Shown: positions 55,682-64,000, numbered from the stretch's first letter. The stretch is 64,000 nucleotides of DNA from Intrasporangium flavum (GCF_001956915.1 NZ_MLJO01000008.1:109717-173716), one strand, 5' to 3'. Translations and numbers: made by a program. Notes: generated by a model not told the origin, from the letters alone.

Positions 55682-56932
55682 GTGGACGCAGACGTCGTCG
55701 TCGTGGGTGCTGGGCTCGCAGGTCTGAGGTGCGCACGACGGCTGACCGAGCTGGGTCGCGACGTCGTCGTCCTCGAGTCGAGCGACGCGGTCGGTGGGCG
55801 CGTCCGCACCGACGTCGTCGACGGGTTCCGCTGCGACCGCGGCTTCCAGGTGCTCAACCCCGCCTACCCGGCGGTGCGCCGGTGGGTCGACGTCGGCGCC
55901 CTCGACCTCAAGCCGTTCGGCTCCGGCGTCCTCGTGCGACGCACCGACGGCCTCCAGGTCGTCGCCGACCCGGTCCGCGAACCCAAGCTGCTGGCCCGCA
56001 CCATCCGCTCGGGCTACCTGCACCCGCGCGAGCTCGCCGGCGTGACCCGGTGGACCGCGCGCGTCATGGCCGACCCGCAGACCGTCATCCGCCAGCCCGA
56101 CACGACCCTCGCGGAGTCGTTCGACGAAGCCGGGGTCACCGGGCGCCTGCGCCGGGAGGTCCTCGACCCGTTCCTCGCCGGCGTCCTCGTCGACAGCCAC
56201 GGCACCAGCTCGGCCAACTTCACCAAGCTGCTCGTGCGGATGTTCGCCCTCGGGCGCCCGGCGGTGCCGGCCCAGGGCATGCAGGCGCTGCCCGAGCAGC
56301 TGGCCGGCCCGCTCGGTGACCGCGTCCGCCTCCACAGCCACGTCGAGTCGATCGACGCGTCGAGCGAGGCCGTCGACGTACGCGTCGACGGCACGCGGCT
56401 GCGCGCCCGCGCGGCCGTCGTCGCGACCGACCCGGGTGGCGTCGCCGACCTGACGCCGCTGCCGGAACCGGCCACCCGGGGGCTCGTCACCTGGTGGTTC
56501 GAGGCGCCCGAGCCGCCGACCGAGCTGCCGCTCGTGGCCCTCGACGGCCGCCGCCACGACCACACCTCGCCCGGACCCGTGTGGAACACCGCCGTCCTGT
56601 CGGCGGCGGCACCGAGCTACGCCCCGCCGACGCGCCACCTCGTCGAGGCCACTTGCCTGCTCGACCGGCCCGACGGCGACGCCGCGGAGGCCGAGGTGCT
56701 GCGCCACGTCGGCGAGATCTACGGGTGCGACACGAGCGGCTGGCGCACCGTGACGCGCCACCGGGTCGCCGCGGCCCTGCCGCTCATGGCTCCCCCGCTC
56801 GAGGTGCGCTCGCCGGTGCACGTGGGCGACGGGCTCTTCGTCTGCGGCGACCACCGCGACACCGCCTCGATCCAGGGCGCGCTCGTGTCGGGCCAGCGCG
56901 CGGCCGAGGCGGTCAACGCCCACCTGCCCTGA
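55682..56932 (+). CDS. FAD-dependent amine oxidase/phytoene-desaturase-like protein
   Basis: 416 residues. N-terminal dinucleotide site VVVGAGLAGLRCARRL, FAD-contact segment ESSDAVGGRVRTD and GFRCDRGFQVLNPAYP, and a C-terminal GDGLFVCGDHRDTASIQGAL with the second FAD contact. No signal peptide. Resembles NAD(P)-binding FAD oxidoreductases near carotenoid genes, but no crt gene is here. GTG start with GGGGTGA RBS. Monocistronic. Confidence 0.92.
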   Translation: MDADVVVVGAGLAGLRCARRLTELGRDVVVLESSDAVGGRVRTDVVDGFRCDRGFQVLNPAYPAVRRWVDVGALDLKPFGSGVLVRRTDGLQVVADPVREPKLLARTIRSGYLHPRELAGVTRWTARVMADPQTVIRQPDTTLAESFDEAGVTGRLRREVLDPFLAGVLVDSHGTSSANFTKLLVRMFALGRPAVPAQGMQALPEQLAGPLGDRVRLHSHVESIDASSEAVDVRVDGTRLRARAAVVATDPGGVADLTPLPEPATRGLVTWWFEAPEPPTELPLVALDGRRHDHTSPGPVWNTAVLSAAAPSYAPPTRHLVEATCLLDRPDGDAAEAEVLRHVGEIYGCDTSGWRTVTRHRVAAALPLMAPPLEVRSPVHVGDGLFVCGDHRDTASIQGALVSGQRAAEAVNAHLP

Positions 56933-56959
56933 CCGGCCGGGCGCCGGCGGGTCAGCGGG

Positions 56960-57541
56960 TCAGCGGGTCAGCGACGTCATGGCGTCGATGGCGCCACGGA
57001 GGTAGCGCTCGACGACCGCACGCTCGTCGTCGGCGAGCGAGGCATCGAGCGCGGCGAGCGCCTCGAACATGGGGCGCATCCGCGCGAGCACCTCGGCCCG
57101 GCCGCTGTCGGTGATGACCACCTCGGTGCGGCGGCCGTCGCCGGGGTGCGAGCGCCGCTCGGCGTGCCCGTGGGAGACGAGCCGGTCCACGACGCCGGAC
57201 GAGGCGGCCGAGGTGACGCCGAGCAGCCGCGACAGCTCGACCGGGCCGATCGGGCCGCGCATGAGGTGGCGCAGCGAGTGCAGCTCGGAGGTGGAGAGCC
57301 CGGCCTGGCGGGCCACCGTCGCGGGCACGGTCTCGGAGAGCTCGACGAGCTCCTGGAGGGCGGCGAGGGTCGGCGTCGTGCGCCACTGCGGCACCCCGGG
57401 GACCAGCCCGCCCTCGGGCAGGTCGGGGGCACCGGCGCCTCCGGGCCGGGTGGCGGCGCCGGGGGTCGCTGACGCGTCGCGTCGCTTCGTGCTAATCTCA
57501 CTCACCAACTTAGTAATCTTCTGAGTAACCCAGTTACTCAT
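56960..57541 (-). CDS. MarR-family regulator of the MMPL gene
   Basis: 193 residues if ATG 57541 is used. Winged helix: LSTSELHSLRHLMRGPIGPV and LLGVTSAASSGVVDRLVSHG, wing RSHPGDGRRTEVVITDSG. An N-terminal tail of about 45 residues is Ala/Pro-rich. The first codons contain the 19-bp palindrome that is probably its own operator; a GTG at 57505, six bases after ATTACT, would be a leaderless start and give 181 residues. Divergent from MMPL. Confidence 0.9.
   Translation of the reverse strand: MSNWVTQKITKLVSEISTKRRDASATPGAATRPGGAGAPDLPEGGLVPGVPQWRTTPTLAALQELVELSETVPATVARQAGLSTSELHSLRHLMRGPIGPVELSRLLGVTSAASSGVVDRLVSHGHAERRSHPGDGRRTEVVITDSGRAEVLARMRPMFEALAALDASLADDERAVVERYLRGAIDAMTSLTR
57522..57540. 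promoter_or_regulatory. MarR operator between marR and MMPL genes
   Basis: TGAGTAAC-CCA-GTTACTCA, perfect 19-bp palindrome. Extra AGTAA half-sites lie next to it (57512-57516). Confidence 0.7.
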
Positions 57542-57560
57542 CCTAGTCCGGAGGTGGGTC

Positions 57561-59621
57561 GTGCGGGGTATGACCGACAGGATCACGCGGCGATGGTGGG
57601 CCATCGCCATCGTCATTCTCGCGCTTGCAGGGGCCATGGGCGTCGTCGGCGCCGTCGGGGAGGCGACGCGCACCGCCTCGACCACCGACGCGTTGCCGGT
57701 CGGCTCCGACAGCGCTGCCGCCGCGCAGCTGCGCGAGCGCCTGCCCGAGGTCAAGGGCTCGAGCGCCGTCGTCCTCTTCTCGCGGGAGGGCGGGCGCCTC
57801 GACGCCGCCGACCTCGCGGCCGTGCAGGAGCGCGCGGCGGCGCTGCCCGGCGGGGGCCGCATCCCGCCGCAGCGCAGCGACGACGGCACGGCCGCGCTGG
57901 TCGTCGTGCCCGTCACCGCGACCGACGCGACCGGTACGGGCAAGGCCGTCGCCGACATCCGCACCACCGCCCGCGAGGGCCTGCCCGAGGGACTCACTGC
58001 GCAGGTCACCGGCCCGGCCGCCGTCGAGGCCGACCTCGCCAAGGTCTTCGACGGCGCCAACACGCGGCTGCTGCTCGCGACGGCGTCGGTCGTCGCACTG
58101 CTGCTGGTGCTGACCTACCGCAGCCCGATCCTCTGGGTCGTACCGCTCGTCGTCGTCGGCGTGGCCGACCGCGTCGCCGCGGTCGTCGCCACGCACGTAC
58201 TGTCGGCCTTCGGGCAGGCCTGGGACGAGTCGACGATCGGCATCCTGTCGGTCCTCGTCTTCGGCGCCGGCACCGACTACGCCCTGCTGCTCATCTCCCG
58301 CTACCGCGACGAGCTGCGCCACCACGAGGACCGCCGCGAGGCGATGTCCCTCGCCCTGCACCGCACCGCCGAGGCCGTCCTGTCGAGCGCGGTCACGGTC
58401 GTCGTCGGCCTCCTGACGCTGCTGCTCTCGCTCTTCCCGGCGACGCGCGGGCTCGGGCTCGCCTGCGCCGTGGGCGTGGTCGTCGCCGCGGCGTTCGTGC
58501 TCCTCGTCCTGCCGGCCACCCTCGTGTGCTTCGGGCGCTGGGTCTTCTGGCCGCGCGTGCCGCACGTCGGCCAGGAGTCGCTCGCCGACGGCCACTCCCT
58601 CTGGCGCCGCGTCGGCGACCGCGTGGCCGCGCACCCGCGACGCGTCATCGCCGTGACGCTCGTCGTGCTCGCCGCCATGGCGAGCGGGCTGCTCGCCGTC
58701 GACACCGGCCTCAAGCAGTCCGACCAGTTCCTCACCAAGCCCGAGGCCATCGCGGCCGGGGAGCGTCTCGCCCAGTCGTTCCCGGCCGGCAGCGCCGACC
58801 CTGCCGTCATCGTCACCACGGGCGACGCCGAGGCGGTCCGCACGGCCGCGGCCGGGGTCGACGGCGTGGCGAGCGCCCGGGTCACGGCGCGCGGCGACGG
58901 CGTCGCCGAGGTGGACGCCGTGATCTCCGCCGCGCCGAGCTCTCCCGAGGCGACGTCCACCGTTCGCGCCCTGCGCGACGCCGTGGCGCCGATCGCGCAG
59001 ACCCACGTCGGCGGCACCGAGGCCGTCGCGCTCGACCAGGCGGAGGCGTCCTCGCGCGACCGGTTCGTCATCCTGCCGATCGTCCTGGGCCTCGTCCTCG
59101 TCGCGCTCGGCCTGCTGCTGCGCTCCGTGGTCGCGCCGCTCGTCCTCGTCTCGACCGTCGTGGCGACCTACCTGGCCAGCGTCGGCGCGTCGTGGTGGAT
59201 CTTCACGAAGGTGTTCGGGTTCGAGGCCCTCGACGACAACGCGCCGCTCTACGCCTTCGTCTTCCTCGTGGCACTCGGCGTCGACTACAACATCTTCCTC
59301 GTCACCCGGGCGCAGGAGGAGACGCGGCGGCACGGGCCACGCCTCGGCATGCTCCGCGGGCTCGCGGCGACCGGTGGCGTCATCACGAGCGCCGGCATCC
59401 TCCTCGCCGCGGTGTTCGCGGTGCTGGGAGTCCTGCCGCTCGTCGTGCTGGCCCAGATCGGCGTCATCATCTGCGTCGGCGTGCTGCTCGACACCCTCGT
59501 CGTGCGCACGCTGCTCGTGCCGGCCATCGCCATCGTCCTCGGCGACCGGTTCTGGTGGCCGCGCCGCATCCGCCGGGTGGAGGCCGTCGAGATTCCGACC
59601 TCCGAGCTGCAGCACGTCTGA
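57561..59621 (+). CDS. MMPL/RND-type transporter
   Basis: 686 residues, 12 helices in two repeats with large external loops after helices 1 and 7. First repeat: FGAGTDYALLLISRYRDEL in helix 4 region; second: FVFLVALGVDYNIFLVTRAQ, each with the conserved D-Y pair used for proton coupling in MMPL proteins. Relatives export lipids or drugs. GTG has GGAGGTGG at five bases. MarR next door probably represses it. Confidence 0.93.
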   Translation: MRGMTDRITRRWWAIAIVILALAGAMGVVGAVGEATRTASTTDALPVGSDSAAAAQLRERLPEVKGSSAVVLFSREGGRLDAADLAAVQERAAALPGGGRIPPQRSDDGTAALVVVPVTATDATGTGKAVADIRTTAREGLPEGLTAQVTGPAAVEADLAKVFDGANTRLLLATASVVALLLVLTYRSPILWVVPLVVVGVADRVAAVVATHVLSAFGQAWDESTIGILSVLVFGAGTDYALLLISRYRDELRHHEDRREAMSLALHRTAEAVLSSAVTVVVGLLTLLLSLFPATRGLGLACAVGVVVAAAFVLLVLPATLVCFGRWVFWPRVPHVGQESLADGHSLWRRVGDRVAAHPRRVIAVTLVVLAAMASGLLAVDTGLKQSDQFLTKPEAIAAGERLAQSFPAGSADPAVIVTTGDAEAVRTAAAGVDGVASARVTARGDGVAEVDAVISAAPSSPEATSTVRALRDAVAPIAQTHVGGTEAVALDQAEASSRDRFVILPIVLGLVLVALGLLLRSVVAPLVLVSTVVATYLASVGASWWIFTKVFGFEALDDNAPLYAFVFLVALGVDYNIFLVTRAQEETRRHGPRLGMLRGLAATGGVITSAGILLAAVFAVLGVLPLVVLAQIGVIICVGVLLDTLVVRTLLVPAIAIVLGDRFWWPRRIRRVEAVEIPTSELQHV

Positions 59622-59664
59622 CCGCTCGGGCCGCCGTCACCACCGTCACGAAGCCACGCGGGAG

Positions 59665-59794
59665 GTGCGCCAGGTCGCGCCATGGCGCACTTCCCGCACC
59701 CAGGGCCCCGGGAACGCCGCGCCAAGTCCGCCATGGCGCACTTCCAGTGCCCGAAAGCCCGGGAACGCCGCGCCAAGTCCGCCATGGCGCACTT
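59665..59794. repeat. Three palindromic repeat units with 51-bp period
   Basis: Core CATGGCGCACTTC begins at 59681, 59732 and 59783, exactly 51 apart. Units 2 and 3 share GGGAACGCCGCGCCAAGTCC before the core; unit 1 is more divergent. Same core and period as at 37.9 kb, 22 kb away. Intergenic, after the MMPL gene. Confidence 0.8.
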
Positions 59795-59835
59795 CTCGTC
59801 CGGCCCGATCGGTGCGCCTGGCTTGATCCTCCACA

Positions 59836-59904
59836 AACCTTTGACAAACGCTTGACAGGCAGTGGCGGGCACCCCGACGCTGAGGCGTCGAACCTTTGAC
59901 AAAC
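59836..59904 (+). repeat. 14-bp direct repeat aacctttgacaaac, 55 bases apart
   Basis: Exact copies at 59836-59849 and 59891-59904, each containing TTGACA; another TTGACA lies at 59852-59857. Upstream of the small secreted protein gene, so these may be -35 boxes or binding sites. Confidence 0.65.
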
Positions 59905-59936
59905 CGTGGACGCTCGGGGAGACACAGGAGTCACCG

Positions 59937-60245
59937 ATGAAGATCGTCACCGCCACCGCCGCCCTGGCCCTGGCCGCCACCGCCGCCCTCACGAGCGCCG
60001 GCTCGGCGTCCGCGGCGCCGGACACCGCCTGCATGCGGGCCGGGATGAACACGCTCAAGTCGCTCGGCGTCTTCTCGAAGGTCGCGAGCAGCGGGCTGCC
60101 GATCTCGACCGCCCTGGCGGTCGGGGTCACGCCCCGGCCCGGCGCCGACATCAGCGGCGTGCCCGACCCGATCCCGCTCAGCCTCCTGCTCGCCGACCAC
60201 CGCGCCGGCAGCAGCAGCCTGTTCGTCTACCCGTGGTGCGGGTGA
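59937..60245 (+). CDS. Small secreted protein
   Basis: 102 residues with a clean signal peptide (KIV, Ala-rich core, cleavage after ASA), leaving about 75 residues with two Cys (TACMRAG and PWCG) near the ends. GVTPRPGADISGVPDPIPLSL in the middle has no recognised family. AGGAG seven bases before ATG 59937. Proposed as a secreted, disulfide-closed peptide of unknown role. Confidence 0.8.
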   Translation: MKIVTATAALALAATAALTSAGSASAAPDTACMRAGMNTLKSLGVFSKVASSGLPISTALAVGVTPRPGADISGVPDPIPLSLLLADHRAGSSSLFVYPWCG

Positions 60246-60450
60246 CGGGCGCGGGTGACGTGCTGCGGGTGAACCCGTGAGCGAGCCGGTCCCCACCGGC
60301 TGACCGTCGCGCGGGGGTCGGCGGGTCGGGGTGGCGTCGGGGCCGCCCCGACCCCACCCGATCCGGCCCCCGCCCGCACACCCTCGACCACCTTCCCTCG
60401 ACCACCACGACTCCCGCCGGACGTGCTGCGCTCCCGTCCGGCGGGGCGCG

Positions 60451-60492
60451 GCGTGGACCACGAGCCCGACCTTCCCAGCCCGTGGTCCACGC
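60451..60492. terminator. 12-bp hairpin between the secreted protein and the MFS gene
   Basis: GCGTGGACCACG and CGTGGTCCACGC enclose 18 bases; lies 21 bases beyond the stop of the convergent MFS gene. The rest of 60246-60450 is GC-rich without a recognisable gene. Confidence 0.55.
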
Positions 60493-60513
60493 TCGCGGCA
60501 GTTCCGGCCCGCC

Positions 60514-62115
60514 TCAGCCGACGGGCGTGGCCGCGCCCGACCCGACGCCGTCGGCGACTTCTAGACCGTCGGCCTCCGCACCGGGGGCCCCGCCCCGGGG
60601 CAGGAAGGCGAGCGCCACCAGCGCGCCGGCCACGAGGACCCCAGCCGCCACGACGTCGGTGACGTGCATGCCGTGCACGTAGGCCGCACGGGCCGCGGCG
60701 AGCACGCCGTCGCCCGTCGCGCCACCGAGGCGCCCGGCGAGGACCGACGCCTCCCCCAGTGTCTGGCTCGCGGCGTCGACGACCGGCGCGGGCAGGCCCG
60801 CAGGCAGCAGCTCCACGACGCGCGAGGCGTAGGTGGCACCGAGGACGCTGCCGAGCACCGCCATCCCGAGGGCACCCCCGAGCTCGCCGGCCGTCTCGAC
60901 GAGCGCCGACACCGACCCGGCCCGCTCGGCGGGCGCCACGCCGATCGCGTACTCGGTGACGAGCGTCGCGACCGACACCAGGCCCGCTGCCACGAGTGAC
61001 GCGGCCACGAGCGTCACGACGATGGAGGAGTCGACGCCCGCGAGCCGCATCCCCATGAATCCCCCTGCTGCCGTGACGAACCCGATGGCCATGACGACAG
61101 GCCGCCCAACGCGTCCGGCGAGGGCCGCCGCGGCCGGCGCCGCGGCGCCGACGAAGACCGACGGCAGCAGGCTCCACAGCGCCGCGGCGAGTGCGCTGTA
61201 GCCGAGCACGGACTGGAGGTACTGGGTCACGAGCACGGCGTTGCCCATGACGCCGAACATGCCGATGACCTGCACGGCGACCGAGCCGCCGAAGCCGCGG
61301 CGACGGAAGAGCGTGAGGTCGACCATCGGGTGGGCGACGCGCGACTGGCGCCGCACGAAGGCCACCCCCGAGGCCACGCCGACGAGGAGGAACCCGGCGA
61401 GCGGCAGCGACCAGCCGTCGGCGGCGACCTGCTTGAGCACGTGGACGAGCGGCAGGATCGCGAGCAGCGACAGGACCGAGCCGACGGCGTCGACGCGGGC
61501 CGACGCGGCCTTCGACTCCGGCAGCAGGAACGGGGCGACGGCGAGCAGCGCCAGCATGACCGGGACGTTGACGAGGAACACCGAGCCCCACCAGAAGTGC
61601 GCGAGCAGGACCCCGGAGATGACCGGTCCGATGCCGACGCCGCCGGCCATGACCGCCGACCAGACACCCACCGCCCGGGCGCGCTCGCCGGGGTCGGCGA
61701 AGAGGTTGCGCACGAGGGCCAGCGTGCTCGGCATGAGGGTGGCCCCGCCGACCCCCATGAGCGCGCGGGCCGCGATGAGCCACTCGGCGCTCGGGGCCCA
61801 CGCGGCGAGCAGGGAGGCGAGACCGAAGGCCAGGGCCCCGAGCAGGAGCAGCCGGCGCCGGCCCATGCGGTCGGCGAGGTTGCCCATCGTCAGGAGCAGG
61901 CCGGCGAGGACGAAGCCGTAGACGTCGAACATCCACAGCACCTGGGTGGCCGTCGGGGCGAGGGCCTCGGCGATGTGCGGCACGGCGAAGAAGAGGACCG
62001 AGACGTCCATCGACACGATGAGGAGGGGCAGGCAGAGCACGGCGAGGGCGGTCCACTCTCGACGTCCGGCCCGGGGCGAGGAGGACGGTGGTGCGACGGC
62101 GGGCGAGGCGCGCAT
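60514..62115 (-). CDS. DHA2 (14-TM) MFS drug exporter
   Basis: 533 residues with 14 helices. First helix LIVSMDVSVLFFAVPHIAEA and motif A GNLADRMGRRR; GVWSAVMAGGVGIGPVISGV is the antiporter motif C. Close to SmvA/QacA-type exporters. Start ATG 62115 lies five bases after a -10-like TAGGAT; an N-terminal extension upstream is possible but not supported. Divergent TetR gene with palindromes in the spacer. Confidence 0.9.
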   Translation of the reverse strand: MRASPAVAPPSSSPRAGRREWTALAVLCLPLLIVSMDVSVLFFAVPHIAEALAPTATQVLWMFDVYGFVLAGLLLTMGNLADRMGRRRLLLLGALAFGLASLLAAWAPSAEWLIAARALMGVGGATLMPSTLALVRNLFADPGERARAVGVWSAVMAGGVGIGPVISGVLLAHFWWGSVFLVNVPVMLALLAVAPFLLPESKAASARVDAVGSVLSLLAILPLVHVLKQVAADGWSLPLAGFLLVGVASGVAFVRRQSRVAHPMVDLTLFRRRGFGGSVAVQVIGMFGVMGNAVLVTQYLQSVLGYSALAAALWSLLPSVFVGAAAPAAAALAGRVGRPVVMAIGFVTAAGGFMGMRLAGVDSSIVVTLVAASLVAAGLVSVATLVTEYAIGVAPAERAGSVSALVETAGELGGALGMAVLGSVLGATYASRVVELLPAGLPAPVVDAASQTLGEASVLAGRLGGATGDGVLAAARAAYVHGMHVTDVVAAGVLVAGALVALAFLPRGGAPGAEADGLEVADGVGSGAATPVG

Positions 62116-62132
62116 GGCGGATCCTATCTGTG

Positions 62133-62190
62133 TATGACGCATAGTGTTTAGGTGGTACACAGAAGATAGGACGTAACTGCGTACCACGCA
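62133..62190. promoter_or_regulatory. Candidate TetR operators in the MFS/TetR spacer
   Basis: TATG-ACG-CATA (62133-62143) and TGCGT-ACC-ACGCA (62178-62190), both perfect with three-base centres, but not the same sequence. The 97-base spacer also has TAGGAT -10 boxes facing both genes. Confidence 0.45.
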
Positions 62191-62200
62191 AGCAGTTGGT

Positions 62201-62206
62201 TAGGAT
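62201..62206 (+). promoter_or_regulatory. -10 box of a probable leaderless tetR promoter
   Basis: TAGGAT ends six bases before GTG 62213; no SD. Confidence 0.45.
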
Positions 62207-62212
62207 CGGCCC

Positions 62213-62986
62213 GTGACCGACGAGAGCGCGCGACCCGCGCCAACCGCACCACCGGTGCAGCCGAGCCTGCCGCGCTACCTCCAATTGCTCTGGGGCCGCG
62301 AGCCGGAGGGCCGGCGCGGCCCCCGTCCCGCCCGGAGCATCGAGGAGATCGGCGCCGCCGCGGTCGCCATCGCCGACCGCGAGGGCCTCGACGCCGTCTC
62401 GATGAAGAGCGTCGCGAGGGCCGTCGGGTTCACGACGATGTCGCTCTACCGGTACGTCGACAGCCGCGACGAGCTCGGCGCCGTCATGCTCGACGTCGCC
62501 CTGGGCGCCCCCGACCTGCACTTCACCCCCGGCCAGGGCTGGCGGGAGCGGATCACCGCCTGGACGCGTCAGCTCTCACAGCGCCGCATGGCCCACCCGT
62601 GGACCGTCGAGGTGCGCCAGGCCGCGCCACCCCTGACCCCCAACGCGATCGAGTGGATGGAGCGCGGCCTCGAGGCGCTCGAGGGGGCCGACCTCACCTC
62701 TCAGCAGCGGCTCTCCTCGATGCTCGCCATCGACGGCTGGAACCACAACCACGTGCGCCAGTCGGTGCAGATGGGGCTCGTCGGCACGCTCGACCCCGAC
62801 GGTCCGCAGGCCGACTACCTCCAGCGCATCGGCCTGCTCGTCGACGCCGAACGCTTCCCGCACCTGGTCTCCGCCGGCCCCGAGGCGCTCGACGACGAGG
62901 ACGGCGACTTCTTCGACGAGGAGTTCGAGCACGGCCTGGCGCTGCTGCTCGACGGCATCGAGGCGCTCATCGCCCGATCCCGTTGA
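62213..62986 (+). CDS. TetR-family regulator (TetR_C_1-like)
   Basis: 257 residues. HTH VSMKSVARAVGFTTMSLYRY then a long ligand domain with WTVEVRQAAPPLTPNAIEWM and a C-terminal acidic helix (DDEDGDFFDEEFEHGL), the pattern of large TetR proteins next to DHA2 exporters. Likely represses the divergent MFS gene. Its stop is three bases from the stop of the convergent second TetR gene. Confidence 0.92.
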   Translation: MTDESARPAPTAPPVQPSLPRYLQLLWGREPEGRRGPRPARSIEEIGAAAVAIADREGLDAVSMKSVARAVGFTTMSLYRYVDSRDELGAVMLDVALGAPDLHFTPGQGWRERITAWTRQLSQRRMAHPWTVEVRQAAPPLTPNAIEWMERGLEALEGADLTSQQRLSSMLAIDGWNHNHVRQSVQMGLVGTLDPDGPQADYLQRIGLLVDAERFPHLVSAGPEALDDEDGDFFDEEFEHGLALLLDGIEALIARSR

Positions 62987-62989
62987 GGC

Positions 62990-63799
62990 TCAGCGCTCGT
63001 CGCGCTCCTTGCGCCCCTTGCGCCCCTCGCGACCCGAAGCGGCGCCACCCTCGGCGGGCACGGTGCTGGCGATGCCGGCGATGAACATGTCGACGCCGAA
63101 GGCGAAGCGCTCCTCGCCGTCGCCGTCCATCAGCTCGCCGATGTGGGAGGTCATGACCGGGAACCGGTCGCGCGGCAGGGCGGCGAAGAAGTCCCCGACC
63201 TGGGCGAAGTAGGCCCTGCCCCGCTCCTCCGACTCCTCCGGCGTGGCCCCGCCGAAGCGACGCTGCATGAGCCAGCCCTCGTACGCGTCAGCCCCGATGT
63301 AGAGCGAGATGCGGTCCATGGCCCAGGCCGCGACGTTCATCGGCACCCCACCGTCGCGCATCGCGGCGAGGAGGTCCTCCGCGCCGCGCAGGGACGCCTC
63401 GGTCGTCGGGATGTCGGCGAAGCTGAGCAGGGCGATGTCGGCGTGCCGGCGGTAGACGTCGTGGACGCCGGCGGCGAAGCGACGCAGCCCCTCCTGCCAG
63501 CCGACCGCGCGGAAGTCGGGGAAGTCGACCTCCTCGATGACCCGCTCGTGGACCCGCACGAGCAGCTCCTCGCGCGACTCGACGTAGGCGTAGAGCGAGG
63601 CGGGGCCGGTGCCGAGCTCGGTGGCGACGCGCCGCATCGTCACGCCCTCGGTGCCCTCGGCGTCGACGATCCGCAGGGCGGTGTCGACGATCCGCTCGAG
63701 CGAGATCGGCGTGCGGGCGCGGGTGGCCCGCGGCCGCGGACGCCAGGGCACCTCGGGCAGGTCGGCCGCTCCCGACCCCACCGTTCCGCCGTTGCCCAT
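62990..63799 (-). CDS. TetR-family regulator
   Basis: 269 residues. HTH EGVTMRRVATELGTGPASLY, then a C-terminal ligand domain with RHADIALLSFADIPTTEASL. Ends in a Lys/Arg/Glu-rich tail (GREGRKGRKERDER). ATG 63799 has GAGGGGAG upstream; longer frames upstream run into the operator region. Divergent from a gene leaving the window. Confidence 0.9.
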   Translation of the reverse strand: MGNGGTVGSGAADLPEVPWRPRPRATRARTPISLERIVDTALRIVDAEGTEGVTMRRVATELGTGPASLYAYVESREELLVRVHERVIEEVDFPDFRAVGWQEGLRRFAAGVHDVYRRHADIALLSFADIPTTEASLRGAEDLLAAMRDGGVPMNVAAWAMDRISLYIGADAYEGWLMQRRFGGATPEESEERGRAYFAQVGDFFAALPRDRFPVMTSHIGELMDGDGEERFAFGVDMFIAGIASTVPAEGGAASGREGRKGRKERDER

Positions 63800-63855
63800 G
63801 CCGCTCCCCTCGCCGTCGCGGCCCTCGGCGGCCGCCTGACGAACATCGTACTTGA

Positions 63856-63896
63856 CGCGAACAGTGTTCGCGAGTAGAACACTGTTCGTCACGAAC
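63856..63896. promoter_or_regulatory. Array of GTTCG/CGAAC operators
   Basis: CGCGAACA-G-TGTTCGCG (63856-63872), GAACA-C-TGTTC (63877-63887) and GTTCG-TCA-CGAAC (63884-63896) are all perfect and share the half-site GAACA or CGAAC. Likely sites for the TetR protein, between the two divergent starts. Confidence 0.7.
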
Positions 63897-63921
63897 ATCG
63901 TTCGCCAACCGAGGAGGCACC

Positions 63922-64000
63922 ATGACCACCCCGTCCACGACCTCGCCGCCACCCGCGGCCCCCGACGCCGCCACCGCCGGCACCGGCATCGACACCGGCA
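63922..64000 (+). CDS. Start of a gene running off the window end
   Basis: ATG with GAGGAGG upstream; 26 codons visible, Thr/Pro/Ala-rich, as in cytosolic tails of MFS exporters. The divergent TetR and operator array make a transporter likely, but the product cannot be known from this part. Confidence 0.65.
   Translation, partial: MTTPSTTSPPPAAPDAATAGTGIDTG

Overview
The window is high-GC DNA (visibly above 70% G+C in genes and spacers alike). Its gene complement is that of an actinobacterium: tilS-hpt / ftsH-folE-folP-folBK-DUF3180, dacB next to ppa, tmk-holB followed by TAP-type hydrolases and tRNA-Thr, a TipA-like regulator, and an F420-type luciferase-like oxidoreductase. Many genes overlap the previous stop by four bases (GTGA or ATGA), and several start 6-7 bases after a TAnnnT-like -10 box, so leaderless mRNAs look common. 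The gene content suggests an Intrasporangiaceae-like soil or environmental actinomycete; that placement is inference. No phage, IS element, integrase or CRISPR array was seen.

Layout. 1-5.2 kb: a P450 cut by the window edge, its coupled MFS exporter, an orphan nuoD-like gene with a small lipoprotein, and another lipoprotein. 5.3-18.7 kb: the housekeeping block DUF3180, folBK, folP, folE, ftsH, then an Otr(A)/Tet(M)-type ribosomal protection GTPase with a candidate leader peptide, DUF1028, hpt, tilS, a zincin-like protein, dacB and divergent ppa. 18.8-21.3 kb: a Ser/Thr kinase, an ECF sigma factor without a visible anti-sigma, and a secreted protein. 21.3-28.6 kb: regulator/transporter pairs (LysR/LysE, TetR/MFS, MarR/MFS) and an LLM oxidoreductase. 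28.7-41.3 kb: MFS transporters, malic enzyme, a CtpE-type P-ATPase, an MFS gene with a structured leader, and an SRPBCC-phosphotransferase-GNAT operon followed upstream by a hairpin-rich spacer. 41.3-53.4 kb: a beta-helix protein, tRNA-Thr(CGT), a quinone-reductase-like protein, three tandem TAP hydrolases, holB, tmk, asd and a TipA-like regulator. 53.5-64 kb: a LysR gene, a DDAH gene broken by an amber codon, a TspO/MBR remnant, a FAD amine oxidase, MarR/MMPL, a small secreted protein, an MFS/TetR pair, and a second TetR facing a gene that runs off the end.

The window combines a conserved core (folate synthesis, FtsH proteolysis, purine salvage, tRNA-Ile modification, peptidoglycan trimming, DNA replication) with a dense set of xenobiotic-response modules. 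At least six transcriptional regulators sit beside efflux-type transporters, and four of these spacers carry clear palindromic operators. The signals most worth following are non-coding: an RBS-sequestering nested hairpin before the MFS gene at 36.6 kb, palindromic repeats with an exact 51-bp period at two distant loci, a highly iterated palindromic octamer GACGCGTC, and a small upstream ORF with a strong RBS in front of the ribosomal protection gene.
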